NCBI GenBank assembly: GCA_003054665.1 | Contig: QAYY01000002.1 | Location: 434,001 to 498,000, forward strand | Source of the DNA: Opitutaceae bacterium EW11 | GTDB taxonomy: Bacteria > Verrucomicrobiota > Verrucomicrobiia > Opitutales > Opitutaceae | Direction of reading: 5' to 3' | DNA: 64,000 bases | Made by a program: the position numbers and the translations under genes | Shown here: positions 25,938 through 35,446 of the stretch, one piece after another | How positions within the stretch are numbered: the stretch's first letter is position 1 | Layout: each line of letters starts with the position of its first letter | Notes under the pieces: model-generated | What the model saw: only the letters and a program-made list of their open reading frames with translations | Database searches by the model: none | Told to the model about the DNA's origin: nothing

Positions 25938-26170
25938 GAAACCGGGCGGACTCCGCGGGCCGCAACAGGCGGCGGAAAACTCGGCTTCGTCGACGGCGGG
26001 AGCGCGTTGTGCGTTGAGGATCAGAGGGATTGGCCCGGTCGCGGTGCGGCGGTTCGGACAGAACGAAAACATCCCGTTTTGTTTCGGAAATGGCCGGGAG
26101 CAGCATGCGCGCACACCCCTGCATCCGGCGCGCACCGCGCGCGGCTCCCCCTCTTCGGCCCCTTTCCCCT

Positions 26171-29100
26171 ATGAGCACGCCTGTCTCGTTACCCGTCTCG
26201 CGTTGCCTGTCCGCAGCGCTGTGTCTGCTCCTCGTCGTCTGCGTTCGCGGCTTCGCCCTGCCGGCGTTTCCCGGGGCCGAAGGTTTCGGGGCGAACGCGA
26301 CGGGAGGTCGCGGAGGTAGTGTCTATGTGGTTACAACGCTCGCCGACTCCGGCCCGGGATCGTTCCGCGACGCCGTGAGCCAGCCCAATCGCTACGTCGT
26401 TTTCGCCGTCGGCGGCGTGATCAAGATCTCCAGCCGGATCGTGGTGAAGAACAACCTCACCATCGCCGGGCAGACCGCGCCCGGGGAGGGCATCACGATC
26501 TACGGCAACGGGCTTTCGTTCTCCGGAGCGAGCAACACCGTCACGCGCTACATCCGCTTCCGCATGGGCGTTGGCGGCGACAGCGGCAAGGACGCGCTTG
26601 GAATCGCGAACGGCAACAACCTCCTTTTCGACCACGTCACGGTGTCGTGGGGCCGTGACGAGACGTTTTCCATCAACGCCGACGATCCGGCCAATCCGCC
26701 GTCGAACATCACGCTCCAGGACTGCATGATCGAGATGGGGCTGCAGACCCACTCGGCCGGGGGACTGATGCAGACCGACGGAGGCGTGAGCATCATCCGC
26801 TGCCTCTACATCGACAACCACACCCGGAATCCGAAGGTCAAAGGCGTCAACGAATTCATCAACTGCGTCGTCTACAACTGGGGCGGAGGCGGCGCCTACA
26901 TCCTCGGCGGCGATTCCGTCGGCCAGTCGTACTGCAACGTGGTGAACAACTATTTCATCTCCGGACCGAACACAACCGTCGCGCCGTTCACCCGTGGCAA
27001 CCTGAACTTCCATCTGTATGCGGCGGAGAACTACGAGGACCTGAATCGGAACGGCAGCCTCGACGGCGCCCCGATTCCTCCGGCCGGCTACACGACGGTC
27101 GATTTCCAGGCCGCGCGCTATCCGTACCCGACGGTCGCCAGGCTGCTCACCCCGTCCGAGGCGTATGCGCACGTGCTCGCTTCGGCGGGCGCTTCGAAGG
27201 TCCGGGACCGGGTGGACCGGCGTTACCTCGCCGAACTCACTTCGCTCGGCACCCTCGGCCAGATTCCGACCAACGAGAACGATCCGCCGATCGGCGGCCC
27301 GGGGCCGGTTGCGGGTGGCGCTGCACCGGTCGACTCCGACGGCGACGGCATGCCCGACGTTTGGGAGCTCGCGGTCGGCACGAATCCCGCGGTGCAGGAC
27401 CACAACGGCGACGCCAATGGCGACGGCTACACGAACCTCGAGGAGTACCTGAACGGCTTGGCCCCGGCGGCGGTGCAGGGGGTTGCGATCACGGGCATCG
27501 CGGACGACACCGGCGGTTCGGCCAGCGACGCGATCACGTCGGACGGCACGCTTGTGTTTCAAGGTACCGCGGAAGGCGGGAGCACGGTCACCCTCACACG
27601 GATCGGCTCCGGGATCATCGGCACGGCGACAGCTTCTCCTTCGGGAAGCTGGAGTTTCGATTATTCGGCGGCCGCGCTGCCGGAAGGCGTTTATGCTTTC
27701 GCGGCGACGGCGGCGACGCCGAGCGGCGGATCGACGCCTCCGACTCCCGCGTTTCTGGTGCGCGTCGACCGTACTGCGCCGGCCGCGGCGGATATCACCA
27801 GCGTGACGCTGGACTCCGGCTCCTTGGTCTTCAACGGAGCCTCCGAGCCGATGGCCTCGGTCTCGGTCGTGCAGGCGGGGCAGGTGGTCGGCGCCGCCGT
27901 GGCCGATCGAGACGGTCTCTGGTCGGCATCGTATTCGGGACCCGCGTTGGCTCCGGGCGTGTACGATTTCAGCGCGGCCTGCAGCGACGCGGCGGGAAAC
28001 GCCGGCCCCATTTCCGCGAGTTACCGCGTGGATACGGCGCAGCCGCCGCCGACGCTCTCGACGATTTCGTCCGATACGGGCGTGAGTGCGGTGGACAGGA
28101 TCACCAGCGACCCAACGCTGGTCTTCTCCGGCTCGGCCGCGGCCGGTTCGACCGTCACCCTCTCTCGCGTCGGGACCGGTGTGCTGGGAACCGCGATTGC
28201 CGGAATCGATGGCTCCTGGTCGTTCGACTACACGGCAACGGCCCTGCCCGCTGGAACACACGTCTTTTTCGCGACGGCGAGCGCGGCCGGTGTCTCGAGC
28301 CCGGCATCCGCTCCGGCGGCGGTGACGGTCGACGGCACGGCGCCGACCCTGTCGTCGATCCTGCGGCAGGATCCGCTCGTTTCGGCGGTCGTGGCGACTC
28401 AGGTGGTCTTCCGGGCGACGTTCTCCGAGCCGGTGGGAAGCGTGAGCGCCTCGGCGTTTCAGCTCACCACGACGGGTACAGCGGCGGGCACCGTCTCGGG
28501 AGTGACGTTCGTCGACCCCGCCACGTACGATGTAACCGTGTCGGGAATCGGAGGCGAAGGCACGCTGCGGCTCGATCTCAAGGCCGCTGCTCCGGGCCTC
28601 ACGGATGTTGCGGGTAATGCAATCGTCGCCGGCTACACGGCAGGCCAGAGCTACACGCTCCGGGCGCCGGGTAGTGGTTTATGGAATACGTCCGAAAGCG
28701 GCGAGGTCTGGAGCGATCCCTTCAACTGGGAGGGCGGCGCGATCGCGAATGGCGTGAGCGCGACAGCCGATTTTTCAACCCTCGATGTCGACGCAACGAC
28801 GACGGTGGTGCTGGATTCGCCCCGCACCCTGGGGCACTTGGTTTTCGGCGACACCGACACGGCGAGCGCGGCGGGCTGGACACTCTCGGACGGCGGTTCG
28901 GCGTCGAACACCCTCACGTTGAGCGTCAACACCGGCATACCCTCGATCACGGTCAACGCCCTCGGATCGGGCGCGGCCGCGAACGTGGATGTCGGGCTCT
29001 CCTCGGCTTCGGGGCTGGAGAAAAACGGCGCCGGAATCGCGGTGCTGACTAAACCCAACGATATCGCTGCCGTCGCGGTGAACCGCGGCACGCTGCGGCT

Positions 29101-31669
29101 TGCGTCGGGCGGCGGCTTGGCGGTGACGGCGGGCACGATCGGATCGTCGGGCGCGAGCGGGACAAAGCTCGAAGTGGCGCAGGGCGGTACATTCTCCGCC
29201 AGCGGTCCGGTGCAAGTCGTCCGGCCTTCAGGCGGCTCCGGGGTCTATGTGACCGGTGGGGCGGCCGTGTTCGACGGCGGGCTCGCGTTTGCGAACGTGC
29301 GCGACGGACGGGTTCAGGTGTCCGCAGGCACTCTGACGGCGATCAGCATCGATTTCCCGCGTTCGAACGACAATTCGCAGGCCTACTCGAACGGAATGTT
29401 CATCCAGGGTGGAGAAACCACCGTCGGCAGCCTGAGCCTCGGATCGGCCGATTCCTATGCGACGCTCTCGATCGAGGGCGGACGCCTCGTGGTCACGGGG
29501 CCGCTTTCGGTCGGGTTCCAGAAAGCGGCCGGCGCGCGGGGCGGGCTGATGCGGGTCACCGGCGGCACGTTCGTCTCTGCGAACTCCATCGACGGCCTGA
29601 TCCTGAGCCGGCGCAACGCGGGAGACCCCGGTACGTCGAATGGCGTGGCCACCTTCTCCGGCGGAACGAGTTTCGTCGAAAAGCTGAGTCTCGGAAGTGC
29701 GGATACGACGGGCGGAACGGCCAGACTGGAGGTGAGCGGCGGCGCGCTCTATCTCGGCTCCGGCGGCATCGAGCGAAGCGGCTCCGGGAAGTTTTCCACT
29801 CAGGTGACGCTGAATAGCGGCGTCCTCGGTGCGACGGCGGACTGGAGTAGTTCCGTCCCGATGAGCCTGGGCGGCGCCATTGTTGTGAAGGCGGCAGATG
29901 CGGACGGCACTCCGCGTTCCATTCTCTTGAGCGGTCCCCTGTCGGGGTCCGGCGGGCTGACGAAAACCGGCGCTGGAATGCTTACGCTCGCGGGGACGAC
30001 GACGTTCACCGGCCCTGTCACCGTATCCGAAGGAGCCCTTCGCGTCGGCGGCGCGCTGGCCGGCCCGGTGGTGCTTTCCGGCGGCGTGCTCGACACCGAA
30101 GGCACGGGGACCCTCACAGTCGACAACACGGTGACGTTCAACGGCGGCGGTTCGCTGGCTTTCACTCTCGCGGAGAGCGGCGATTCCAGCCGTCTGGCGA
30201 TCGCGGGTGCCTTCACGAAAGGCGCATCCGGAGTTCACACGATCGTGCTCCGCGTCGGACCCGGTCTGGCCGCCGGCAACACGTACACATTGGCGACATT
30301 TGGATCGACGGACTTTGCCTCGAGCGACTTCACGGTGACGGGTCTGCCCGATGGATTCGGCGCGGCGATCACGATCACGGGTACGTCGTTGCAGATCACG
30401 ATCGTCGCCCGTCCGTCGATCGACAGCCCCTCCACCGCGACGGGCACGTATGGCGCGGCCTTCCACTACACGATAACCGCGACGAACGGTCCCACGAGCT
30501 TCGGCGCTTCGGGACTGCCTGCCGGACTGACGGTGGATACGGCGACGGGCGCAATCGGCGGCCTGCCTCAGGCGGCGGGCACCTTCTCCGCCACGATCTC
30601 GGCGAGCAACCTTGGCGGGACCGCCACGGCGCCGCTGCAGATCGAGATCGCGAAAGCCGTCGCGCCGGTGACGTTAACGGGTCTCCGGCAGTCCTACGAC
30701 GGCACCGCGCGCCTCGCCGCCGCGACGACCATACCGGCGGGCCTGACGGTGACGTTTGCCTATGACGGCGGGGTCACCGCGCCCGTTTATCCGGGCCAGT
30801 ACGCGGTCGTGGCCACGATCCAGGATGCAAACCACAGCGGTTCGGCCTCGGGCACGCTCGAGATCACGACGACCCTCCTGGTCCGCCATGCCCCGTCGCT
30901 GAACGGCGATGTGGAGGGCTCGGTGCAGCTCGCGCGTCCCGAGAGCGTTTCGCTGAACGGCGGCGCGGGAATCTCGACGGATCTGCTCGTGCCCGGAACC
31001 CCGGTGGTGAACCTCAACGGCCAGCCGAGCTACGGAGGTACGCTCGATGCGGCCGGTTCGGCGGTGCCGTCGAACACCACCGTCACGATCAATCGCGGCT
31101 CCGTGCTGCGCCACGTCGTGCGGAGAGTGGACGCGGTGCCATTCCCGACCGTTTCGGCGCCGCAGGCGCCTGTGGGCACGCGCGATCTCACGGTGAACCA
31201 GCCGGGCCAGGATCTGGGCGATCTCGCGACGCTGCGGAATCTCACGCTCAATCGCGATGCAGGCCCGGTTGTTCTTCCGCCGGGGGCCTATGGTAACGTA
31301 ACGCTGAATACAGGGACGACCCTGGTGATCGGGCAGTCCGGAGGGACAGAGCCCGCGGTCTACCAATTCTCGCGCCTGACGCTGAACGGGAACTCCAGCG
31401 TCCAGGTGGTCGGGCCGGCGACGGTGAGGTTGGGCGAATCGCTGCAGGTGAACGGTGGGACGATCGGCGCCGCGGAGCACCCGGCGTGGCTGCGTTTGGA
31501 GCTCGCGACCTCGGGCGTCACGCTCAACAGCGGATCCGCGCTCCACGGCGAAGTGCTCGCGCCCGCGGGAGCGGTCTCCGTGAACCGCGGCGCCGTGCTC
31601 CGCGGCCGGGCAACCTGCGATTCGTTCACCGTCAACGGCGGGGGACTTCTCGATACGGCGATTCCCTGA
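26171..31669 (+). CDS. Giant exported pectate-lyase-like protein with autotransporter-type repeats
   Basis: A 1832-residue secreted protein. The ATG at 26171 gives a signal peptide (SRCLSAALCLLLVVCVRG, cleavage near FA-LPAFPG). Residues about 32-385 are a right-handed beta-helix of pectate-lyase (PL1-like) type: FPGAEGFGANATGGRGG, LTIAGQTAPGEGITIYG and LLFDHVTVSWG are typical. A Ca-binding DSDGDGMPD/NGDANGDGYT segment (about 387-430) follows, then Ig-like domains (about 436-835), beta-strand repeats of the autotransporter-associated type (about 836-1420, e.g. KTGAGMLTLAGTTTFTGPVT), a putative-Ig domain (LPAGLTVDTATGAIGGLPQA), an MBG-like domain and a C-terminal Asn/Gly beta-solenoid rich in LNG and VTLN. 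No translocator barrel is seen. Likely a cell-surface or released enzyme that cuts an acidic plant polysaccharide; the polysaccharide is not certain. Confidence 0.88.
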   Translation: MSTPVSLPVSRCLSAALCLLLVVCVRGFALPAFPGAEGFGANATGGRGGSVYVVTTLADSGPGSFRDAVSQPNRYVVFAVGGVIKISSRIVVKNNLTIAGQTAPGEGITIYGNGLSFSGASNTVTRYIRFRMGVGGDSGKDALGIANGNNLLFDHVTVSWGRDETFSINADDPANPPSNITLQDCMIEMGLQTHSAGGLMQTDGGVSIIRCLYIDNHTRNPKVKGVNEFINCVVYNWGGGGAYILGGDSVGQSYCNVVNNYFISGPNTTVAPFTRGNLNFHLYAAENYEDLNRNGSLDGAPIPPAGYTTVDFQAARYPYPTVARLLTPSEAYAHVLASAGASKVRDRVDRRYLAELTSLGTLGQIPTNENDPPIGGPGPVAGGAAPVDSDGDGMPDVWELAVGTNPAVQDHNGDANGDGYTNLEEYLNGLAPAAVQGVAITGIADDTGGSASDAITSDGTLVFQGTAEGGSTVTLTRIGSGIIGTATASPSGSWSFDYSAAALPEGVYAFAATAATPSGGSTPPTPAFLVRVDRTAPAAADITSVTLDSGSLVFNGASEPMASVSVVQAGQVVGAAVADRDGLWSASYSGPALAPGVYDFSAACSDAAGNAGPISASYRVDTAQPPPTLSTISSDTGVSAVDRITSDPTLVFSGSAAAGSTVTLSRVGTGVLGTAIAGIDGSWSFDYTATALPAGTHVFFATASAAGVSSPASAPAAVTVDGTAPTLSSILRQDPLVSAVVATQVVFRATFSEPVGSVSASAFQLTTTGTAAGTVSGVTFVDPATYDVTVSGIGGEGTLRLDLKAAAPGLTDVAGNAIVAGYTAGQSYTLRAPGSGLWNTSESGEVWSDPFNWEGGAIANGVSATADFSTLDVDATTTVVLDSPRTLGHLVFGDTDTASAAGWTLSDGGSASNTLTLSVNTGIPSITVNALGSGAAANVDVGLSSASGLEKNGAGIAVLTKPNDIAAVAVNRGTLRLASGGGLAVTAGTIGSSGASGTKLEVAQGGTFSASGPVQVVRPSGGSGVYVTGGAAVFDGGLAFANVRDGRVQVSAGTLTAISIDFPRSNDNSQAYSNGMFIQGGETTVGSLSLGSADSYATLSIEGGRLVVTGPLSVGFQKAAGARGGLMRVTGGTFVSANSIDGLILSRRNAGDPGTSNGVATFSGGTSFVEKLSLGSADTTGGTARLEVSGGALYLGSGGIERSGSGKFSTQVTLNSGVLGATADWSSSVPMSLGGAIVVKAADADGTPRSILLSGPLSGSGGLTKTGAGMLTLAGTTTFTGPVTVSEGALRVGGALAGPVVLSGGVLDTEGTGTLTVDNTVTFNGGGSLAFTLAESGDSSRLAIAGAFTKGASGVHTIVLRVGPGLAAGNTYTLATFGSTDFASSDFTVTGLPDGFGAAITITGTSLQITIVARPSIDSPSTATGTYGAAFHYTITATNGPTSFGASGLPAGLTVDTATGAIGGLPQAAGTFSATISASNLGGTATAPLQIEIAKAVAPVTLTGLRQSYDGTARLAAATTIPAGLTVTFAYDGGVTAPVYPGQYAVVATIQDANHSGSASGTLEITTTLLVRHAPSLNGDVEGSVQLARPESVSLNGGAGISTDLLVPGTPVVNLNGQPSYGGTLDAAGSAVPSNTTVTINRGSVLRHVVRRVDAVPFPTVSAPQAPVGTRDLTVNQPGQDLGDLATLRNLTLNRDAGPVVLPPGAYGNVTLNTGTTLVIGQSGGTEPAVYQFSRLTLNGNSSVQVVGPATVRLGESLQVNGGTIGAAEHPAWLRLELATSGVTLNSGSALHGEVLAPAGAVSVNRGAVLRGRATCDSFTVNGGGLLDTAIP

Positions 31670-31705
31670 CCGACGAACCCTTGGGTGGCTGGGGGCCTTG
31701 CTGCG

Positions 31706-31740
31706 GCCGGGTGCGCGACGAGTACAGTTGCGCACCCGGC
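31706..31740 (+). other. Strong hairpin downstream of the lyase gene
   Basis: A perfect 11-bp inverted repeat (arms 31706-31716 and 31730-31740, 13-base loop) starts 36 bases after the lyase stop codon. The following bases are TCTTCGGCTC, so it lacks a proper T-tract; it may still terminate or protect the mRNA 3' end. Confidence 0.6.
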
Positions 31741-31801
31741 TCTTCGGCTCAGCGGGTTTGGCTCTTGGCGCGGGGCTTGGCCGGCCGGTGAATTCGCGCC
31801 G

Positions 31802-32131
31802 ATGAAACTGTCCGCGATACCGTTTGGAGTTACCGATTGGAGCGCGGTCCCGCCGGAGCGAAAGCTGGGCGAGACGGGCTGGGCCGACTGGCGCGTGTGC
31901 CAGTTTGGAGAAATCCGAGTGCGGCTGCTGGAGTACTCGCCTGGATACAAGGCGGATCACTGGTGTTCGAAGGGCCACATTCTCCTCTGCCTCGAAGGCG
32001 AACTCGTGACGGAGCTGAAGGACGGCCGGACGTTCGTGATGAAGCCCGGAATGAGTTATCAGGTCGCCGACGGCGCGGAGCCGCATCGCTCCTACACGCC
32101 AGGCGGAGCGAAATTATTCGTCGTGGACTGA
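31802..32131 (+). CDS. DHCW-motif cupin protein
   Basis: A 109-residue single-domain cupin. It begins at the ATG at 31802 (MKLSAIPFGVTDWSAVPPER) and contains the DHCWSKGH sequence that names the DHCW cupin group, followed by the second cupin stretch (GMSYQVADGAEPH). An upstream in-frame ATG would add 39 residues of unrelated composition and overlap the hairpin, so the short form is preferred. No signal peptide. Function of this group is not established; metal binding through the His residues is likely. It stands alone between the lyase and an acetyltransferase. Confidence 0.85.
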   Translation: MKLSAIPFGVTDWSAVPPERKLGETGWADWRVCQFGEIRVRLLEYSPGYKADHWCSKGHILLCLEGELVTELKDGRTFVMKPGMSYQVADGAEPHRSYTPGGAKLFVVD

Positions 32132-32136
32132 ACGGA

Positions 32137-32269
32137 GGCGCGTCCCTGCGACGACACCTTCGCTCGGTCCGCGCTCCATCTCGATATCACGCCCAACTCA
32201 GGCACGCGTTTTTCCGCGCCGCGGGGACTCTTTGGACCGGAGACAAGGGACTCGCGCCACCCGCAAGCG
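32137..32269 (-). repeat. Interspersed intergenic repeat, module B (reverse orientation)
   Basis: This is a reversed copy of the B module found at 43245, 49599 and 52865. It starts 6 bases after the cupin stop with GGCGCGTCCCTGCGACGAC and ends with CGCGCCACCCGCAAGCG. Its two ends form the terminal inverted repeat of the family. A short stretch near 32229-32250 (TTTGGACCGGAGAC) is not shared with the other copies. It fills most of the gap before the acetyltransferase gene. Confidence 0.75.
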
Positions 32270-32341
32270 GGTCACGTCGCTGCGGGGAGTGACCAGGGCA
32301 AAGCGAGTTGCCGAACGTCGCGAGCGAAGTATCTGTGCGCC

Positions 32342-32797
32342 ATGGACGTCGCTTACCGCCGTGCGGCTCCCGGAGACCGGGACGCTTGGATTGGACTTCG
32401 GTATGAGCTTTGGCCGGATTGTCCGGTCGAGCGGCACCGCCTGGAGCTCGAGCAGATGCTTCGGGCGGACGGCATCATTGTTTTCGCGGAGGTGGATCGA
32501 ATGCTGGTGGGATTTGCGGAGGTTTCCATCCGCCACGATCACGTTGAAGGAACGCGGAGCGCACCCGTTCCGTATCTGGAAGGTTGGTACGTGCGGTCCG
32601 GCTATCGCGGACGGGGAATCGGCTCGGGCATCCTCGGGTACGTGGAAGAATGGGCAATCGGGCGCGGTTTTTCCGAATTGGCGAGCGACACCGACCCGGA
32701 CAACGCGGTGAGTATCCGGCTGCACGCTCAGCTCGGATTCCGCGAAGTCGGACGATCGATCCATTTCGTGAAGCCGTTGAACCGGCATCGCGCGTAA
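32342..32797 (+). CDS. GNAT acetyltransferase, AAC(6')-like
   Basis: A 151-residue GNAT-fold N-acetyltransferase resembling the aminoglycoside 6'-N-acetyltransferases of the chromosomal AAC(6')-Iz/Iaa type: WIGLRYELWPD near the N-terminus, VGFAEVSIRHDHVEGT, PVPYLEGWYVRSGYRGRGIG (the acetyl-CoA-binding motif A) and ELASDT. Those features recur in that group. Whether it acetylates aminoglycosides here is not shown by the sequence; a native metabolic substrate is possible. It is a single-gene unit behind a repeat element. Confidence 0.82.
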   Translation: MDVAYRRAAPGDRDAWIGLRYELWPDCPVERHRLELEQMLRADGIIVFAEVDRMLVGFAEVSIRHDHVEGTRSAPVPYLEGWYVRSGYRGRGIGSGILGYVEEWAIGRGFSELASDTDPDNAVSIRLHAQLGFREVGRSIHFVKPLNRHRA

Positions 32798-33130
32798 CGG
32801 ACGGGGGACCTCACCTCCTCGCCGGGACGAAGTTGCCTCGCGCGACAGCGGAACCGAATCGAGCGCGCGCAGGAGATCCGTGTCGTCGCGGGGATGCGCC
32901 GACCCACGCTGCAGGCGTGCTTTGCGAAGAGGAGCGTAATCATCCGGCTTCGCGCGCTACCGGCGGGAGGGTAGGCGGGCCGGTTGACAGGGCGGACGGC
33001 GCCAACACGGTGAGCGCACGGACGCGCCGGGAGAGGCGTTCCTACCCCGATTTCGTCATCGCCCAGAGTGATCACGACCCTTCACGCCCCGCGCGTGGAG
33101 AGATATCCAACAACCCAGAATGTACCTCAA
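32798..33130. other. Intergenic region with a degenerate repeat fragment
   Basis: No gene is supported in these 333 bases. Around 32880-32920 the sequence matches the right end of the B module (GTGTCGTCGC then GATGCGCCGACCCAC) with a few changes, so it appears to be a decayed partial copy. The segment just before the next gene must hold that gene's promoter, which I cannot place. Confidence 0.5.
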
Positions 33131-33445
33131 ATGAAGAAACTATGCCTCGCCTTCGGACTCCTCCTCGCAGCCGTTGGCGCTTCTTGGGCTGATGTGTTCA
33201 GCCACACGACGGACCAGAACTCGGGAGCGTTCAGCACGACGGTCGTCGTTCCGTCCGCCGGCATGTGCTACCAATACGGCGCAGCCTACGGCACCGGATT
33301 CATCGACAACTGGGGCCCGCTCGGCACGTTCCGGAAGTATCCGGGAGACGCGCTGAGCATCTCCGGTCCGGTCGCTCCCGGAAGCTATCAGGTCGTCCAA
33401 TTCGTCTACTACTCCGGCTATTCCGGCACCGTGATCGCCTGGTGA
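33131..33445 (+). CDS. Small secreted protein of unknown function
   Basis: A 104-residue protein with a clear signal peptide (MKKLCLAFGLLLAAVGASWA, cleavage before DVFSH). The mature 84 residues are rich in Gly, Ser, Tyr and Val with a predicted all-beta character (FSTTVVVPSAGMCYQYG, GSYQVVQFVYYSGYSGTV) and a single cysteine. No family was recognised. The gene has its own terminator (33486-33513) and stands alone, so it is a separate transcription unit. A small structural or surface-associated protein is the only safe guess. Confidence 0.75.
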   Translation: MKKLCLAFGLLLAAVGASWADVFSHTTDQNSGAFSTTVVVPSAGMCYQYGAAYGTGFIDNWGPLGTFRKYPGDALSISGPVAPGSYQVVQFVYYSGYSGTVIAW

Positions 33446-33485
33446 GGAGAGGTCCGCCGCGCGTTGCGCGGTTTCGACCTTCTGC

Positions 33486-33513
33486 GACGCGCCGGTTCTC
33501 CGGCGCGTCTTTT
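33486..33513 (+). terminator. Intrinsic terminator of the small secreted protein gene
   Basis: A perfect 10-bp stem (arms 33486-33495 and 33500-33509, GACGCGCCGG with CCGGCGCGTC, TTCT loop) followed by TTTTCGTTT on the plus strand, 41 bases after the stop codon. Confidence 0.88.
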
Positions 33514-33572
33514 CGTTTCGCAGCCGACGTTGTAACCGGAAAGCCGTTACGGATCGGTTTGCGGCCTGCCGG

Positions 33573-35246
33573 CTACCGGGGATTGGGACTCCAGGGAGCC
33601 GCGCTCGCGTCGCTCAATCCGAGCTTCCGGTAATCGATTTTGTCGATGATCGGATACCGCCTGGAAAGTTCGACGGCCAGTTCGCGTTCCTTTTCGTCCA
33701 GACGCTGACGTTGCAGCTTGGCCGCGATTTGGCGCGCGACGTTGGCCAACGGCGTCGTCCCGGTGGCGAGGTTCTTTTCTTTCCGAATGCGCACCATCCC
33801 GTGCGCCGTCGGGAGAGGACCGAGCGACTGGTGTTCAGGCAGGGCGAAGATCACCTCGTGGAGATTCTCCAGTCCGGGCATCGGCTGGTCGCGTTCGATC
33901 TCCATCAGTGAGCCGGCGGCCTCGGGCGGAGGTGGTTCATTGCCGGAGGAACGAGCCAGGCGCACCTGGACGCGCGTGACGCGGGCAAATTCGGCCGGAT
34001 GCTCGCGGTAATAGCGTTCGATCTCGGCTTCCGCGACCGGGAGCGTCGGGAGGAGTTTTTCCTTCTCGTACGAGTCGAGCACCTGGAAATGGGTGAATCC
34101 TTCGCGGTCCTGGAGAAACTGCTGCGTTTGGTCGATTCCGGCACGGTGCGCCTCCTTCAGATCGAATTCCGCCACGACCTGATCTTTCACCAGCTCGATC
34201 AGGTCTTGGGGGGAGCCTGGGAGCGGACGCAGGTATTGGTCGTTGAAATACGCGGCGAAGCCGGCCGCCGTGACTTCGCGGAGAACGTCTCCGTCCCGAT
34301 ACCGGGCGAGCGGGGCGTCGACACCGGCCGCGACTTCGCTCGAGATGCGCGCGTCGGAGGCGGGATGCTTTTTGACTCCTTCCAGCAGCTTCGCGGCGGC
34401 CGCGGGATCGGCAGTGAACTGCGCCGCCTGCAGAACCTGGCCTCGGCGGCGAAGGACCGCGCGGCGTTCCTCGTAACGCTGCGCGTAGCTCGCAAAGCCC
34501 GGCGCCGGCTGCGGCGAGGGGAGCGTGCGCCGCTGCGCGCTGCGGACGTGGATCGCGTACACCCCCTGATCCGCGGGAAGGGGGCCGAGCGTTTCGGAGG
34601 ACTTCGCGCCGGCGAGCACGTCGGCCAGCTCGGGAAACGGTTCGAACGGCCAGCCGAGCGGCCCGTCGCGCGCAACGACGTCGGCGGCCGTTGCGCTTCG
34701 GACGAGCCTCAGGCGCTTTTCCTCCGCCGATTGAGCGGCGAAATCGGCGCCGAGGGCGGCCTCCGCGGCACCGCGGTTCGGAAACCGGACGATCAAGGCA
34801 TTCACAACCGCACCGCTCTGCGCGTAGAGGTTCTCGACGCGCTGCGAAGTCAGGGGACTTTGGGCGTAGAGACTCTGGTAATACGGACCGTGCGACATCG
34901 TCAGCATGTGCCGCTCCATCGTTTCGACGGTCCGGCGGACATCGGCGCGCTCTCCGAAACCGAGAGCATAGGCGTCGGCGATCACGACGTGCTGGCTGAG
35001 GAACAGGTTGAGCCAGGTTTGGAGCCGTTCAGGGGAAGGCGCCGCGCCGTTCTGGCGGGTTTCGGCTTCGGTGAACCGCCGGAAGTATTTCTCGAGTTGA
35101 TACGGAGAGACCCGGTGGTTGCCGACTTGAAACGCCAGCGCGACCGCGGCGTCGTCGGCCGAAAGGGCGGACGTGGCGGCGCAGAGCAGCAGGCAAGCCA
35201 GGCGAAAGAAGACCGACGGCGGACGAAGACGGGATAGGGAACGCAT
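33573..35246 (-). CDS. Exported parvulin-like peptidylprolyl isomerase
   Basis: A 557-residue exported protein resembling SurA/PpiC-type folding factors. The ATG at 35246 gives a signal peptide (SVFFRLACLLLCAATSALSA). The N-terminal part (about 30-130) is helical and SurA-N-like, with PERLQTWLNLFLSQHVVIAD. Two segments look like parvulin domains: residues about 150-240 (VVNALIVRFPNRGAAEAALG, DGPLGWPFEPFPE, LGPLPADQGVYAIHV) and about 435-535 (VTRVQVRLARSS, EVIFALPEHQSLGPLPTAHG). Both are degenerate, so it may be a chaperone rather than an active isomerase. It is monocistronic, facing a small-gene terminator on one side and purT on the other. Confidence 0.75.
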   Translation of the reverse strand: MRSLSRLRPPSVFFRLACLLLCAATSALSADDAAVALAFQVGNHRVSPYQLEKYFRRFTEAETRQNGAAPSPERLQTWLNLFLSQHVVIADAYALGFGERADVRRTVETMERHMLTMSHGPYYQSLYAQSPLTSQRVENLYAQSGAVVNALIVRFPNRGAAEAALGADFAAQSAEEKRLRLVRSATAADVVARDGPLGWPFEPFPELADVLAGAKSSETLGPLPADQGVYAIHVRSAQRRTLPSPQPAPGFASYAQRYEERRAVLRRRGQVLQAAQFTADPAAAAKLLEGVKKHPASDARISSEVAAGVDAPLARYRDGDVLREVTAAGFAAYFNDQYLRPLPGSPQDLIELVKDQVVAEFDLKEAHRAGIDQTQQFLQDREGFTHFQVLDSYEKEKLLPTLPVAEAEIERYYREHPAEFARVTRVQVRLARSSGNEPPPPEAAGSLMEIERDQPMPGLENLHEVIFALPEHQSLGPLPTAHGMVRIRKEKNLATGTTPLANVARQIAAKLQRQRLDEKERELAVELSRRYPIIDKIDYRKLGLSDASAAPWSPNPR

Positions 35247-35446
35247 GCGGGGTAGGCGCCCCGACAATGCGCGGCGGAGCACGTAACGCCTGACGGGCGA
35301 CAAGTCGGTTCGTCAAGGGCGCTCTCTGCCGCCGACAGGGTAGGCGGGCGGTGCGGCCGGATGCGTCTGCCGCCGCACGCTGGGCGTTCATGCGGACGGC
35401 GAAATCGAGTTTGCCGTGACTTCGGCCGGGCGGGAAAATCGCGGGC

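Noticed and set aside
26064-26087. AAAAC-ATCCC-GTTTT dyad before the lyase gene
   Set aside because: Only 5-bp arms, no regulator next to it and no second copy; could easily be chance.
24873-26135. N-terminal extension of the NasS-like protein to 743 residues
   Set aside because: The extra part is antisense to the LysR gene, has no family features and would leave no room for the divergent promoter.
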